A stretch of 16,278 nucleotides of DNA from JAZQQB01 sp045628865 (GTDB lineage: Bacteria > Bacillota > Clostridia > Lachnospirales > Lachnospiraceae), in assembly GCA_045628865.1 (NCBI GenBank), contig JAZQQB010000059.1, positions 1 to 16,278 of the forward strand. Reading direction: 5' to 3'. Under the pieces are notes generated by a model, which was not told the origin of the DNA, made no database searches, and saw only the letters and a program-made list of their open reading frames with translations. Each line of letters begins with the position of its first letter. Positions within the stretch are counted from its first letter, which is position 1. Made by a program: the position numbers and the translations under genes. Positions 7,849 to 14,793 of the stretch are shown piece by piece.

Positions 7849-10800
7849 ATGACGCAATTTATTTTGGCAATCTCTGGATATGCTTTTTCAGGGATTATCC
7901 TATTTTTTACCCTGTTCAGTTTCTGGGGGTTAAAGACAGATTCTAATAGTTTAAAGAAAAAATTATCAGGCTTACAGATCACGCTGATGTTTGTTTTTCA
8001 CGCAGCTGCGTTTTTTGTGATGTTTTATCTGACCAATGATTTTCAGTATGTATATTTTTATGGATTTCAGGCGGTGATATTTTTCGCCTTTTGTGTGTTG
8101 GCAAGGGTGATCTACCCGTCTGCCAATAAGTTCATGATTAATTTTATTTGCTTTGGACTGATGATCGGTATGGTGATCTTGACTCGTATTTCCATGACCA
8201 AATCTATCCGTCAGTTTATCATTGCTACTGTAAGCTTAGCAGTGGCATTGCTATTGCCAGTTCTTGTGAAAAAAATGAAATTTTTATCCTCCATGCCGGT
8301 ATTTTACGGGGTTTTAGGCGTTGGTCTTTTAGGCGTTGTTTATATGTATGGCGCAGTGACCAATGGCTCGAAGATCAGCTACAGCGTGTTTGGATTTACC
8401 TTTCAGCCATCGGAGTTTGTAAAAATCATCTATATCTTTTTCCTGGCATCTATGCTGCATAAATCCATTCAGTTAAACAGAGTGTTTTTGTCGGCAATCG
8501 TTGCCTGTTTACATGTGGTGATCCTAGTGTTTAGCAAGGATCTTGGTAGTGCGCTTTTGTTTTTTATAGCATATATCTGTGTACTTTTTGTCAGTACCAA
8601 AAAGCCATTTTATCTGATCGCTGGTCTGGTTTCGGCCTGTGCGGCGTCAGTTGTGGCCTATAAGCTTTTTACCCATGTGCAGGTGCGATTCCTGGCCTGG
8701 CAGGATCCATGGACAAACATTGATAAGGAAGGGTATCAGATTACCCAGTCGCTGTTTGCCATTTGTTCCGGTAAGTGGTTTGGTATGGGACTTTTTCATG
8801 GTTCTCCACGTTCCATTCCTTTTGTTGAGGCGGACTTTGTTTTTTCAGCCATTGCGCAGGAGCTTGGTGTGGCATTTGCCATCTGCCTGATTTTGTTGTA
8901 TTTATCTTGTTTTTTACATATTTGCAAGATGGCTATGAACCTTCGAAACAGATTTTATAGGCTGATCACGGTTGGTCTTGGTGTAATCATGATCTTCCAG
9001 GTATTTCTGACCATTGGTGGTGGTGTAAAGCTGATTCCATCTACTGGTGTGACACTGCCGCTGATCAGTTACGGTGGTAGCTCTGTGATGACTACCATCA
9101 TCATGTTTGGTATCCTTCTTGGTATTTCTCTGATTGAAGCCTGGGAAAAGGAAAATGGTCGTGTGTATGCCACAGGCTATGAGGATAACGAAGAGGATGA
9201 GGAGGCATCTGACGAGTTTTATGTGGGCAGTAGTGAAAAGTTTGAGCTTGTAGCTATCGATTCCAATGGAAAACGATATGGTTTTAATTATGATGAATTT
9301 GGTTTTGCCTATGATTCTCATGGAAATATTTATAATGCAGATGGGTATCCTGTTGATGCAGATGGTGTTGTCTACGATGAGGAGGCCTATCCGGAGGTTT
9401 ATTTACGTCCAGAAACCAGAGCAATCCTTTATTTAAATACCCATGAGCATTTAAGCCCTCCTGTGAAAACAAAGCATGATGGTAAGGCTGTTAAGGGTAT
9501 GAAGCAATCCCACCACCATAATTTTGAGATTGTTGTGATCGGCACAGTATTTACCCTTGCTTTTGTTGGTATGAGTGGTTTTATCGGGGATTATGTTTTT
9601 CATAATGATGTGAACCTTATTGCCAATGATTACAATCCGGTTCAGAATCTTTTGGCAAAACAGAATTCTCGTGGTGATATTTTAAGCCGTGATGGAGATC
9701 AGCTCGCCTATACCACTTATAATGGTGAACATGAAGAGGTTAGAGTGTATCCTTATGGCTCCTTGTTTGGTCATGTGGTTGGCTACGCATCCTTGGGACG
9801 AAGTGGTATTGAAAGCTATGCCAATGCATATCTTATCCAGTGTAATGCCAGTTTGAATACAAAGATGGAAGCTGAGCTTAACGATAGCAAGAATCCAGGG
9901 GATAGTATTTATACAACCCTGGATGTTGATGTTCAACAGGCTGCTAAGGATGCTATTGGTGCTTATACGGGAGCAGTTATTGTGACTGATGTGAAAACAG
10001 GTGAGATTCTCTGCATGTATTCTAATCCTGGTTTTGATCCAAATGATATTGAAAATGTTTGGAAAAAGGTCATTGATGATGAGAAGAGTACGGTTTTATT
10101 AAACCGCGTTACCCAAGGTCTTTACCCACCGGGCTCTACCTTTAAGATCATTACTTCTTTGGAATATTTAAAGGAATATGGTGATGCGTATCAGAATTAT
10201 TCCTTCCAGTGTAACGGAAGCTATCAGATTCCGGCAGGAACCATTCACTGTTATCATTCCATGAGCCATGGTACTGTTGATTTTACTCATTCTTTTGCAA
10301 AGTCCTGTAATTCATCCTTTGCAAACATTGGACTAGCTTTGAATAAGCATGATTTTAGCGTGACCTTGGAAGAGCTGATGTTTAACGGAAAGCTGCCTTA
10401 TGATATGCCATATTCTGTCAGTAGTGTTCATTTAGATGAGAATACTATTGATTATGACTGCATGCAGACAAGTATCGGGCAGGGTACTACGCTGATCACA
10501 CCGCTTCATTTAAATATGATCACCTGTGCCATTGCCAATGATGGTATGCTGATGCACCCATACCTTGTAACTAAGGTTGTTGACGCAGATGGCAATACAG
10601 TGAAGACTTTTTCATCCTCTGAATATAAAAGATTGCTTACAAAGGAAGAGTCTGACATAATGACAGAGTTTATGACCGCTGTGGTGGAAGAAGGTACTGG
10701 AAAGAAGCTTCAGGGACAGCCGTTTACTGCGGCAGGTAAGACAGGTTCTGCGGAATTTAACTCTGTTACCAGAGATTCCCATGCCTGGTTTACAGGCTTT

Positions 10801-10929
10801 GCTCCAGCCGAAGATCCTCAAATTGCCATCACGGTTATCGTAGAAGGCGTAGGTTCCGGCGGAGACTTCGCTGTACCGATTGCAAAGAAGGTACTTGCGG
10901 CGTATTTTGCGAAGCAGGGGATCTACTAG
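7849..10929 (+). CDS. SEDS glycosyltransferase - class B penicillin-binding protein fusion (RodA/FtsW-PbpA type)
   Basis: 1026 residues. Residues 1-430 are a polytopic SEDS domain with FQPSEF (185-190), FLAWQDPW (281-288), GYQITQSL (295-302), VEADFVFSAIAQELG (326-340, including the family's conserved Asp, D329) and KLIPSTGVTLPLISYGGSS (394-412). Residues 431-556 are an acidic, Asp/Gly-repeat linker, predicted cytoplasmic. Residues about 558-582 are a membrane segment. The rest is a transpeptidase: RGDILSRDG (608-616), SxxK as STFK (763-766, nucleophile S763), SxN as SCN (819-821) and KTG (964-966). All catalytic motifs of both enzymes are intact, so one chain could polymerise and crosslink peptidoglycan. 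SEDS and PBP are usually separate proteins; the short pedestal resembles actinobacterial PbpA, whose gene adjoins rodA. Elongation, division or sporulation role is unresolved. Confidence 0.95.
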   Translation: MTQFILAISGYAFSGIILFFTLFSFWGLKTDSNSLKKKLSGLQITLMFVFHAAAFFVMFYLTNDFQYVYFYGFQAVIFFAFCVLARVIYPSANKFMINFICFGLMIGMVILTRISMTKSIRQFIIATVSLAVALLLPVLVKKMKFLSSMPVFYGVLGVGLLGVVYMYGAVTNGSKISYSVFGFTFQPSEFVKIIYIFFLASMLHKSIQLNRVFLSAIVACLHVVILVFSKDLGSALLFFIAYICVLFVSTKKPFYLIAGLVSACAASVVAYKLFTHVQVRFLAWQDPWTNIDKEGYQITQSLFAICSGKWFGMGLFHGSPRSIPFVEADFVFSAIAQELGVAFAICLILLYLSCFLHICKMAMNLRNRFYRLITVGLGVIMIFQVFLTIGGGVKLIPSTGVTLPLISYGGSSVMTTIIMFGILLGISLIEAWEKENGRVYATGYEDNEEDEEASDEFYVGSSEKFELVAIDSNGKRYGFNYDEFGFAYDSHGNIYNADGYPVDADGVVYDEEAYPEVYLRPETRAILYLNTHEHLSPPVKTKHDGKAVKGMKQSHHHNFEIVVIGTVFTLAFVGMSGFIGDYVFHNDVNLIANDYNPVQNLLAKQNSRGDILSRDGDQLAYTTYNGEHEEVRVYPYGSLFGHVVGYASLGRSGIESYANAYLIQCNASLNTKMEAELNDSKNPGDSIYTTLDVDVQQAAKDAIGAYTGAVIVTDVKTGEILCMYSNPGFDPNDIENVWKKVIDDEKSTVLLNRVTQGLYPPGSTFKIITSLEYLKEYGDAYQNYSFQCNGSYQIPAGTIHCYHSMSHGTVDFTHSFAKSCNSSFANIGLALNKHDFSVTLEELMFNGKLPYDMPYSVSSVHLDENTIDYDCMQTSIGQGTTLITPLHLNMITCAIANDGMLMHPYLVTKVVDADGNTVKTFSSSEYKRLLTKEESDIMTEFMTAVVEEGTGKKLQGQPFTAAGKTGSAEFNSVTRDSHAWFTGFAPAEDPQIAITVIVEGVGSGGDFAVPIAKKVLAAYFAKQGIY

Positions 10930-10950
10930 AGGGCAGGATTAAGGATAAAA

Positions 10951-10975
10951 AAAGGAGCTGAATTTCAGCTCCTTT
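10951..10975. terminator. Shared convergent terminator between the SEDS-PBP and NUDIX genes
   Basis: AAAGGAGCTGAA (10951-10962) pairs with TTCAGCTCCTTT (10964-10975). On the minus strand the stem is followed by a run of seven Ts, so it is a strong terminator for the NUDIX gene, whose stop codon lies inside the stem. On the plus strand the tail is only CCTTTCATT, so termination of the SEDS-PBP transcript is likely weaker. Confidence 0.8.
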
Positions 10976-11423
10976 CATTGCGTGGCTTGTACCACTTGTT
11001 ATTCTGTTTTAATTCCAGATATGCCTGATATGCCTTTTCCAAAATTGCCTTTTCGTTGGAAAAACGGAGCAGATGGATCGCTTCGTGATAACGGTAAAAT
11101 CCGGAATCTGCGAAAAATTCTTCGCGCTGTGGTTTGCTATAATAGCTGTCTGCCATCATTAGGTACCAGTGAACCTCTTTTTCTACGGTGTCATCAGAAA
11201 CCGCGAAAGAGTATTGGCTTTTTCCTATGTATTTCATGATGGTGCCTTTTGCGCCAGATTCTTCCAATACTTCTCTTAATGCTGTTTCTTCGAATGATTC
11301 GCCTTCCTCAACCGTTCCCTTTGGAAGGACCCAGCCATCGTACTTATTTTTGTAATTTTTGTACAAAAGAAGTATTTTTCCTCTGAAAATAACCACACCG
11401 CCGCAACTGGTTGCTTCGATCAT
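10965..11423 (-). CDS. NUDIX hydrolase
   Basis: 152 residues from the chosen start. The frame is open further upstream to 11525, but AGGAGGT lies 7 bases before the ATG at 11421-11423, and the upstream part would run through the promoter. The complete Nudix box spans 36-58: G36, E42, then REVLEESGA (50-58), which binds Mg2+ for pyrophosphate cleavage of nucleoside diphosphate-linked substrates. The N-terminus (CGGVVIFRGKILLLYKN) and WVLPKGTVEEGE fit the MutT/Ap4A-hydrolase-like group. The exact substrate cannot be read from sequence. It is transcribed towards the SEDS-PBP gene and has its own promoter and terminator. Confidence 0.92.
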   Translation of the reverse strand: MIEATSCGGVVIFRGKILLLYKNYKNKYDGWVLPKGTVEEGESFEETALREVLEESGAKGTIMKYIGKSQYSFAVSDDTVEKEVHWYLMMADSYYSKPQREEFFADSGFYRYHEAIHLLRFSNEKAILEKAYQAYLELKQNNKWYKPRNERS

Positions 11424-11468
11424 TGCAATACCTCCTGCTGGTGTGTTTTTACTACTAATCTGATTTTT

Positions 11469-11497
11469 ATTATAAACTATTTTGGTTCTTAGCGCAA
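11469..11497 (-). promoter_or_regulatory. Sigma-A-type promoter of the NUDIX gene
   Basis: Read on the minus strand: TTGCGC (11497-11492), a 17-base spacer, then TATAAT (11474-11469). It lies 46 bases before the chosen ATG. Confidence 0.75.
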
Positions 11498-11535
11498 GAA
11501 ACCATTGTGTGTCTAAATTACGCAAAATGGTTTCT
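11497..11535. promoter_or_regulatory. 10-bp inverted repeat at the -35 region of the NUDIX promoter
   Basis: AGAAACCATT (11497-11506) and AATGGTTTCT (11526-11535) are perfect inverted repeats 19 bases apart. The proximal arm abuts the -35 hexamer. Its position between the NUDIX gene and the divergent lipoprotein gene suits an operator for a dimeric regulator, but no regulator is encoded nearby. Confidence 0.5.
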
Positions 11536-11620
11536 AGTCGTATGGAAATAGCGATTTAGCTGTACTTTTGTCGAAAAATATGAGATTATTGTACCCAGGG
11601 AAAAGTTTTCATGTTGTGTA

Positions 11621-11647
11621 GATTGAAAAATAGAATATTTTTCAATC
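11621..11647. promoter_or_regulatory. Perfect 12-bp inverted repeat upstream of the lipoprotein gene
   Basis: GATTGAAAAATA (11621-11632) and TATTTTTCAATC (11636-11647) pair perfectly around GAA. It ends about 10 bases before the ribosome binding site TTTGGAGGAA. It could be an operator or a 5' mRNA hairpin that controls translation or stability. No clear promoter was found upstream. Confidence 0.6.
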
Positions 11648-11667
11648 CGGGCTATTTGGAGGAAATA

Positions 11668-11838
11668 ATGAAGAAAAAAGTATTGGGAATGTTGTTGGTC
11701 GTTGTAATGGTTGGAAGCATTTGCGGATGTGGTCCAGAAAAAATGGAAATGACGAAAAATGATACGGGTTTTTACCAGATTGAAGGAACCACAATTATGG
11801 ATGAAGCGGTTCCAGCATCACCTACAATCGAAGAGTAA
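11668..11838 (+). CDS. Small predicted lipoprotein (56 residues)
   Basis: The ATG at 11668 is preceded by GGAGGAA at good spacing; an upstream in-frame ATG at 11611 lacks such a site and would include the inverted repeat, so it is rejected. The N-terminus KKKVLGMLLVVVMVGSICGC is a lipoprotein-type signal; the likely lipidated residue is C21 (ICGC), although C19 cannot be excluded. The mature peptide would be only about 36 residues, acidic and Thr/Pro-rich, ending PASPTIEE. No domain is recognised. It is flanked by an inverted repeat upstream and a strong terminator 5 bases downstream, so it is a single-gene unit. Function is unknown. Confidence 0.75.
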   Translation: MKKKVLGMLLVVVMVGSICGCGPEKMEMTKNDTGFYQIEGTTIMDEAVPASPTIEE

Positions 11839-11843
11839 GACTG

Positions 11844-11883
11844 AAAAAAGCGTGAAAGGATTGTAATCTTTTCATGCTTTTTT
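11844..11883 (+). terminator. Strong intrinsic terminator of the small lipoprotein gene
   Basis: The arms 11844-11862 and 11865-11883 are complementary over up to 19 positions with two G-T pairs (A-rich 5' arm, T-rich 3' arm ending in a T-run). The T-tail at 11878-11887 is also the 5' arm of the first hairpin of block B, the same overlap as at 430-464. Confidence 0.9.
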
Positions 11884-12018
11884 GTTCAATAGGAAAGATC
11901 TCCGAACTTACCTATTGAACAAAAAGCCCCTCCGGGGGATGCACACGCTTTGGCAGCGGAAGATGTCGCTAATGCGACGCCAAAGCTATGCTGGTATCGC
12001 AAGCGATACCCTTTGTTC
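11877..12018 (+). ncRNA. Palindrome block B: second copy of the terminator-tail structured element
   Basis: P1: arms 11879-11893 and 11911-11925 (15 bp), A-A mismatch (11894/11910), AAG/CTT, one more mismatch, TC/GA, loop TCC (11901-11903). P2: CCCC/GGGG around TCC (11927-11937), followed by GGATGC as in block A. P3: GCTTTGGC (11947-11954) with GCCAAAGC (11979-11986), enclosing a 10-nt one-sided loop (11955-11964, AG..GAA.AT) and inner stem P4, GTCGC/GCGAC, with loop TAAT (11970-11973). P5: GGTATCGC (11993-12000) with GCGATACC (12003-12010), followed by CTTTGTTC (12011-12018), a copy of the upstream tail at 11877-11887. The P1 core (ATAGGAAAG, ACCTAT), the AG..GAA loop and the TAAW loop are shared with block A; the stems are not, yet still pair. 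Confidence 0.6.
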
Positions 12019-12042
12019 CTGTTTTATGAGAAAAAATAGAAA

Positions 12043-12073
12043 TACTTCATAGGACGATGTTGATTATGAAGTA
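12043..12073 (-). terminator. Probable terminator of the HD-GYP-like gene
   Basis: TACTTCATA (12043-12051) pairs with TATGAAGTA (12065-12073), a 9-bp AT-rich stem with a 13-base loop. On the minus strand it starts right after the stop codon and is followed by TTTCTATTTTTT. The stem is weak for a terminator. Confidence 0.5.
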
Positions 12074-12075
12074 AG

Positions 12076-13131
12076 CTATATGTATTGTACAATCTTTAAG
12101 GATGGATTGCTTCCAAGATCGATCACAGTTCCATTGTTTAGGGTAACGATGGCTTTGCCATAGGACAGCGGGCTAATGCCTGTAATCTTGCCTTCGGATT
12201 TGTCACTTAATCGAACTGGTGCATCAATCTGTGTTAGCGACAAATTTTGCACGATCGGTATGATATAATCCATGCCATAGGTGGAATATCCGGATTTTTC
12301 AAAGTTGGCGATAACATCAAGCACTGGGAGAGAAGCACGATAGCTTCTTGCACAGGTCATGGCATCGTAGGAATCTACAATGGCCATCATTTTTGCAAAT
12401 GGATCGATCTGATTTTCCAAAAGATGATTAGGGTAGCCGCTTCCGTTACATCTTTCGTGATGAGAAAGAGTAGCATTGATGATATGCTCATTTAAGTTTT
12501 CGTTTTTGATGATATCATAGCCGATGGTTGGATGGGTTTTGATCCAGTTAAACTCAAAATCGGAAAGCTTTTGGGTCTTCCATAACAGTTTTTCCGGAAG
12601 CTTTAATTTACCGATATCAAAGTAAAAACCGCATAGGATCAAGGTATGTAGATCCTCCTGGGATAGATGCCACCAGGAACCAAATACACCACAGATGATG
12701 GCACAGTTTAAACAATGCTCGTAGGTAATATCATCCTCACTTGGCAGACGATTTGCCAAAAAATCCAAGCGTTTCTTTAAATCAGGAACGCTGGCAGTGA
12801 TGAGCTTGTAAATTTTCATAAGGTTTCCGATGTCAACTGGAATTCCTTTTTCAATGAAGTTGTACAGGATTGATTTGTATGCAGGGAAAAACTTTTTATA
12901 ATTAGAATCAAACTGAATGAATTCGTCACTTAGTCGAACGCGTTCAAAATGTGTCGTTGCAAAATCAACTGGTTCCATTACTGTAACAGCCATGATCAGA
13001 TGACGGCCCAGATCAGCGATTGATTTTGCATCTAAAGTATATCCTGCATCATATAATTTTACACCCTGATGAAAGACTGGTTCGCCCAATACCATTCCAG
13101 GTTCCAATACCATTCGAGCAACAAGTTTCAT
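12076..13131 (-). CDS. HD-GYP-like domain protein with a degenerate HD pair
   Basis: 351 residues. The N-terminus (LEPGMVLGEPVF...GYTLDAKSIADL) matches the small domain often found before HD-GYP domains. The HD-GYP region (about 133-275) keeps TYEHC (H139), KTHP (H200), SHHERCNGSGYP (H224, H225, GYP 232-234) and IVDSYDAMT (D253). The paired HD reads FYFDIGK: F171-D172 replaces His-Asp; the Phe codon is at 12619-12621. In active HD-GYP enzymes this His binds the metal centre that cleaves cyclic di-GMP, so activity may be reduced or lost, leaving a binding or scaffold role; this is inference. The C-terminal part (VRLSDKSEGKITGISPL...NGTVIDL) is a small beta module common after clostridial HD-GYP domains. 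It has its own promoter and an AGGGG ribosome site. Confidence 0.88.
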   Translation of the reverse strand: MKLVARMVLEPGMVLGEPVFHQGVKLYDAGYTLDAKSIADLGRHLIMAVTVMEPVDFATTHFERVRLSDEFIQFDSNYKKFFPAYKSILYNFIEKGIPVDIGNLMKIYKLITASVPDLKKRLDFLANRLPSEDDITYEHCLNCAIICGVFGSWWHLSQEDLHTLILCGFYFDIGKLKLPEKLLWKTQKLSDFEFNWIKTHPTIGYDIIKNENLNEHIINATLSHHERCNGSGYPNHLLENQIDPFAKMMAIVDSYDAMTCARSYRASLPVLDVIANFEKSGYSTYGMDYIIPIVQNLSLTQIDAPVRLSDKSEGKITGISPLSYGKAIVTLNNGTVIDLGSNPSLKIVQYI

Positions 13132-13173
13132 TTATTTACCCCTATTACTAGTCTATAATAATATCTAAGAAAA

Positions 13174-13201
13174 ATTATAAAGCAAAACATTTAAAAGTCA
13201 A
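13174..13201 (-). promoter_or_regulatory. Sigma-A-type promoter of the HD-GYP-like gene
   Basis: Read on the minus strand: TTGACT (13201-13196), a 16-base spacer, TATAAT (13179-13174). It is about 43 bases before the start codon. Confidence 0.8.
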
Positions 13202-13311
13202 TTTATTGTTGGAAATTTGTATATTATTGCATGTGAAATTCAGAATAAATAAAAGAGGTAAAAAGAAATACCATTGAATTTTGTCAGAATCTTTTTTCTT
13301 CGAAAAATATG

Positions 13312-13340
13312 TGTAAAACCGTGCAAAAATATGTTATGAT
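13312..13340 (+). promoter_or_regulatory. Likely promoter of the hypothetical-DUF2953-gerW operon
   Basis: An extended -10, TGTTATGAT (13332-13340), lies 17 bases after a weak -35, TGTAAA (13312-13317). It is 32 bases before the first start codon. Confidence 0.55.
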
Positions 13341-13372
13341 AAGGTGAACTGTACGAAAGGGACAGAAATATC

Positions 13373-13681
13373 ATGAATTACTACGAACCTTTGTATATAG
13401 ATGAAAATTATAAGCATGTAACACGCTTAAAGGCACGAATTCGTATGTCTAAGATTCCTATGATGGATTATGCCATTGTTTTGTCAACTGGGCAGGATCA
13501 GCTGGAAATTATTCAGGGATCTATTTTGCGGCAGCCAATGTATCCTAGAAAAGGTCTGTTTGTTGTTGGAATCAGTAAAAGCTATGATGGTGCAGTGTTG
13601 CTTGTGCAAAGAATTTTGGAGGATACTTACCAGGAAACTGGTGGGTATGATATGAAAGCGTATTTGTCTGATGCGAAATGA
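13373..13681 (+). CDS. Conserved-looking hypothetical protein (102 residues)
   Basis: I do not recognise a family. The protein has no signal peptide or membrane helix and looks like a small cytoplasmic alpha/beta domain. It has a hydrophobic strand pattern (MMDYAIVLSTGQDQLEII, LFVVGISKSYDGAVLLVQRIL). It starts after GAAAGGGAC at somewhat long spacing. It ends 32 bases before the DUF2953 gene on the same strand with no terminator between, so it is probably cotranscribed with DUF2953 and gerW. A role linked to sporulation is only a guess from that position. It is divergent from the HD-GYP-like gene, and the two promoters are about 110 bases apart. Confidence 0.75.
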   Translation: MNYYEPLYIDENYKHVTRLKARIRMSKIPMMDYAIVLSTGQDQLEIIQGSILRQPMYPRKGLFVVGISKSYDGAVLLVQRILEDTYQETGGYDMKAYLSDAK

Positions 13682-13713
13682 TTAAGAAAACGTAAAGTTG
13701 GGTGAGGGAGATT

Positions 13714-14793
13714 ATGCTTTCCATATTTTTGGGTATATTGAAGATTATAGGCATCGTGCTGTTATCCCTGCTGGGACTTGTGGTTTTACTCTTACTTTTG
13801 ATCCTGTTTGCACCTATCCGGTATCGTGTAAAGGGTCGTTTGTTTGATAAAAAGCCGGAATTAGACGGCAAGATCACCTGGTTTATTCCAGGATTTCGAT
13901 GCTTGTTTAGATTTGATGATAAATTGGATATTTCGGTAAAGCTTTTTGGACATAGTTTTTATCCTGAAAAAGAATTGTCCCCTGAAGAAGAGGCCAAAAA
14001 GGCTGCAAGGCAGGAAAAAAAGGACAAAAAGAGAGCATTAAAGGAAGAAAAGCTAGCAAAAAAAGAAGCCAGGAAAGAACAAAAACAGAGACCTTCAGAA
14101 GAAAATCCTGCAACAGAGGAAGTAAAGGAAGAACAAAAGCAAGGCCTTTTGGAAACTGCGGATTCGAATGAGAAAGATATAACCCATGAAGTTCAGGAAA
14201 CGGAGAAGACGGTTCTTTCTGAGGACCTGGACACTGAAAATAGGAATGTCCAGGATTTTGATCCACAAAATGATGAGAAAGAAGAAAAATCCATTTTTCA
14301 AAAGATTAGTGACTATTTTCGATCACTTTTTGCAAAAATCCGATCATTTTTCGGAAAATTGAAAGAGCTTTTTGGCAACATCCAATTAACTTTTTCGAAG
14401 ATTTGTGATAAGATTAATGGAGTGAAAAACAAAGTTGGATATTATTATAACTTGTGGCAAAAGGATGCTACAAGGATGGTATGGGATGATTGTAAAGGGC
14501 GTTTGGTAAAGCTTTTTAAACATCTGAAACCGAAAAAATTCCGTATTGATCTTCATGTTGGAATGGAGGATCCATCCACAACCGGTATGATTATGGGAAT
14601 CTGGGGAATGCTATATCCAATCCTTGGAGGTTCTATTTATATTAATCCGGAGTTTGACAGAGAGGTTTTAGAGGGCAATCTCATTATAAAAGGAAAGATT
14701 CGCATCATCCATGTTTTGATGGTGGCATTACAATTTTACAGGGATAAACGGCTTAAGAAATTGATCGAGCTCGTGAAAAAGGGAGGTAAATAA
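13714..14793 (+). CDS. DUF2953 membrane protein (YtfI-like)
   Basis: 359 residues from the ATG at 13714; a GTG at 13702 is in frame but overlaps the ribosome site (GGTGAGGGAG, 13701-13710). Residues 2-33 are one strong hydrophobic helix. Then come a beta-rich part (APIRYRVKGRLFD...ITWFIPGFRCLFRFDDKLDISVKLFG), a highly charged Lys/Glu linker (about 88-193), an amphipathic stretch with SDYFRSLFAKIRSFFGKLKE, and the conserved DUF2953 C-terminal part (HVGMEDPSTTGMIMGIWGML). In Bacillus the homologue ytfI lies next to ytfJ, as here. The stop overlaps the gerW start by one base (TAATG), so translation is coupled. Its biochemical role is not known; spore-related function is inferred from the partner. 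Confidence 0.88.
   Translation: MLSIFLGILKIIGIVLLSLLGLVVLLLLLILFAPIRYRVKGRLFDKKPELDGKITWFIPGFRCLFRFDDKLDISVKLFGHSFYPEKELSPEEEAKKAARQEKKDKKRALKEEKLAKKEARKEQKQRPSEENPATEEVKEEQKQGLLETADSNEKDITHEVQETEKTVLSEDLDTENRNVQDFDPQNDEKEEKSIFQKISDYFRSLFAKIRSFFGKLKELFGNIQLTFSKICDKINGVKNKVGYYYNLWQKDATRMVWDDCKGRLVKLFKHLKPKKFRIDLHVGMEDPSTTGMIMGIWGMLYPILGGSIYINPEFDREVLEGNLIIKGKIRIIHVLMVALQFYRDKRLKKLIELVKKGGK

Noticed and set aside
11424..11525. N-terminal extension of the NUDIX frame
   Set aside because: It would be translated through the -10 and -35 promoter elements, and an AGGAGGT site supports the later ATG.
13907..14301. Antisense open frames opposite the DUF2953 gene
   Set aside because: They mirror the Lys/Glu-rich linker and have no ribosome site or recognisable domain.
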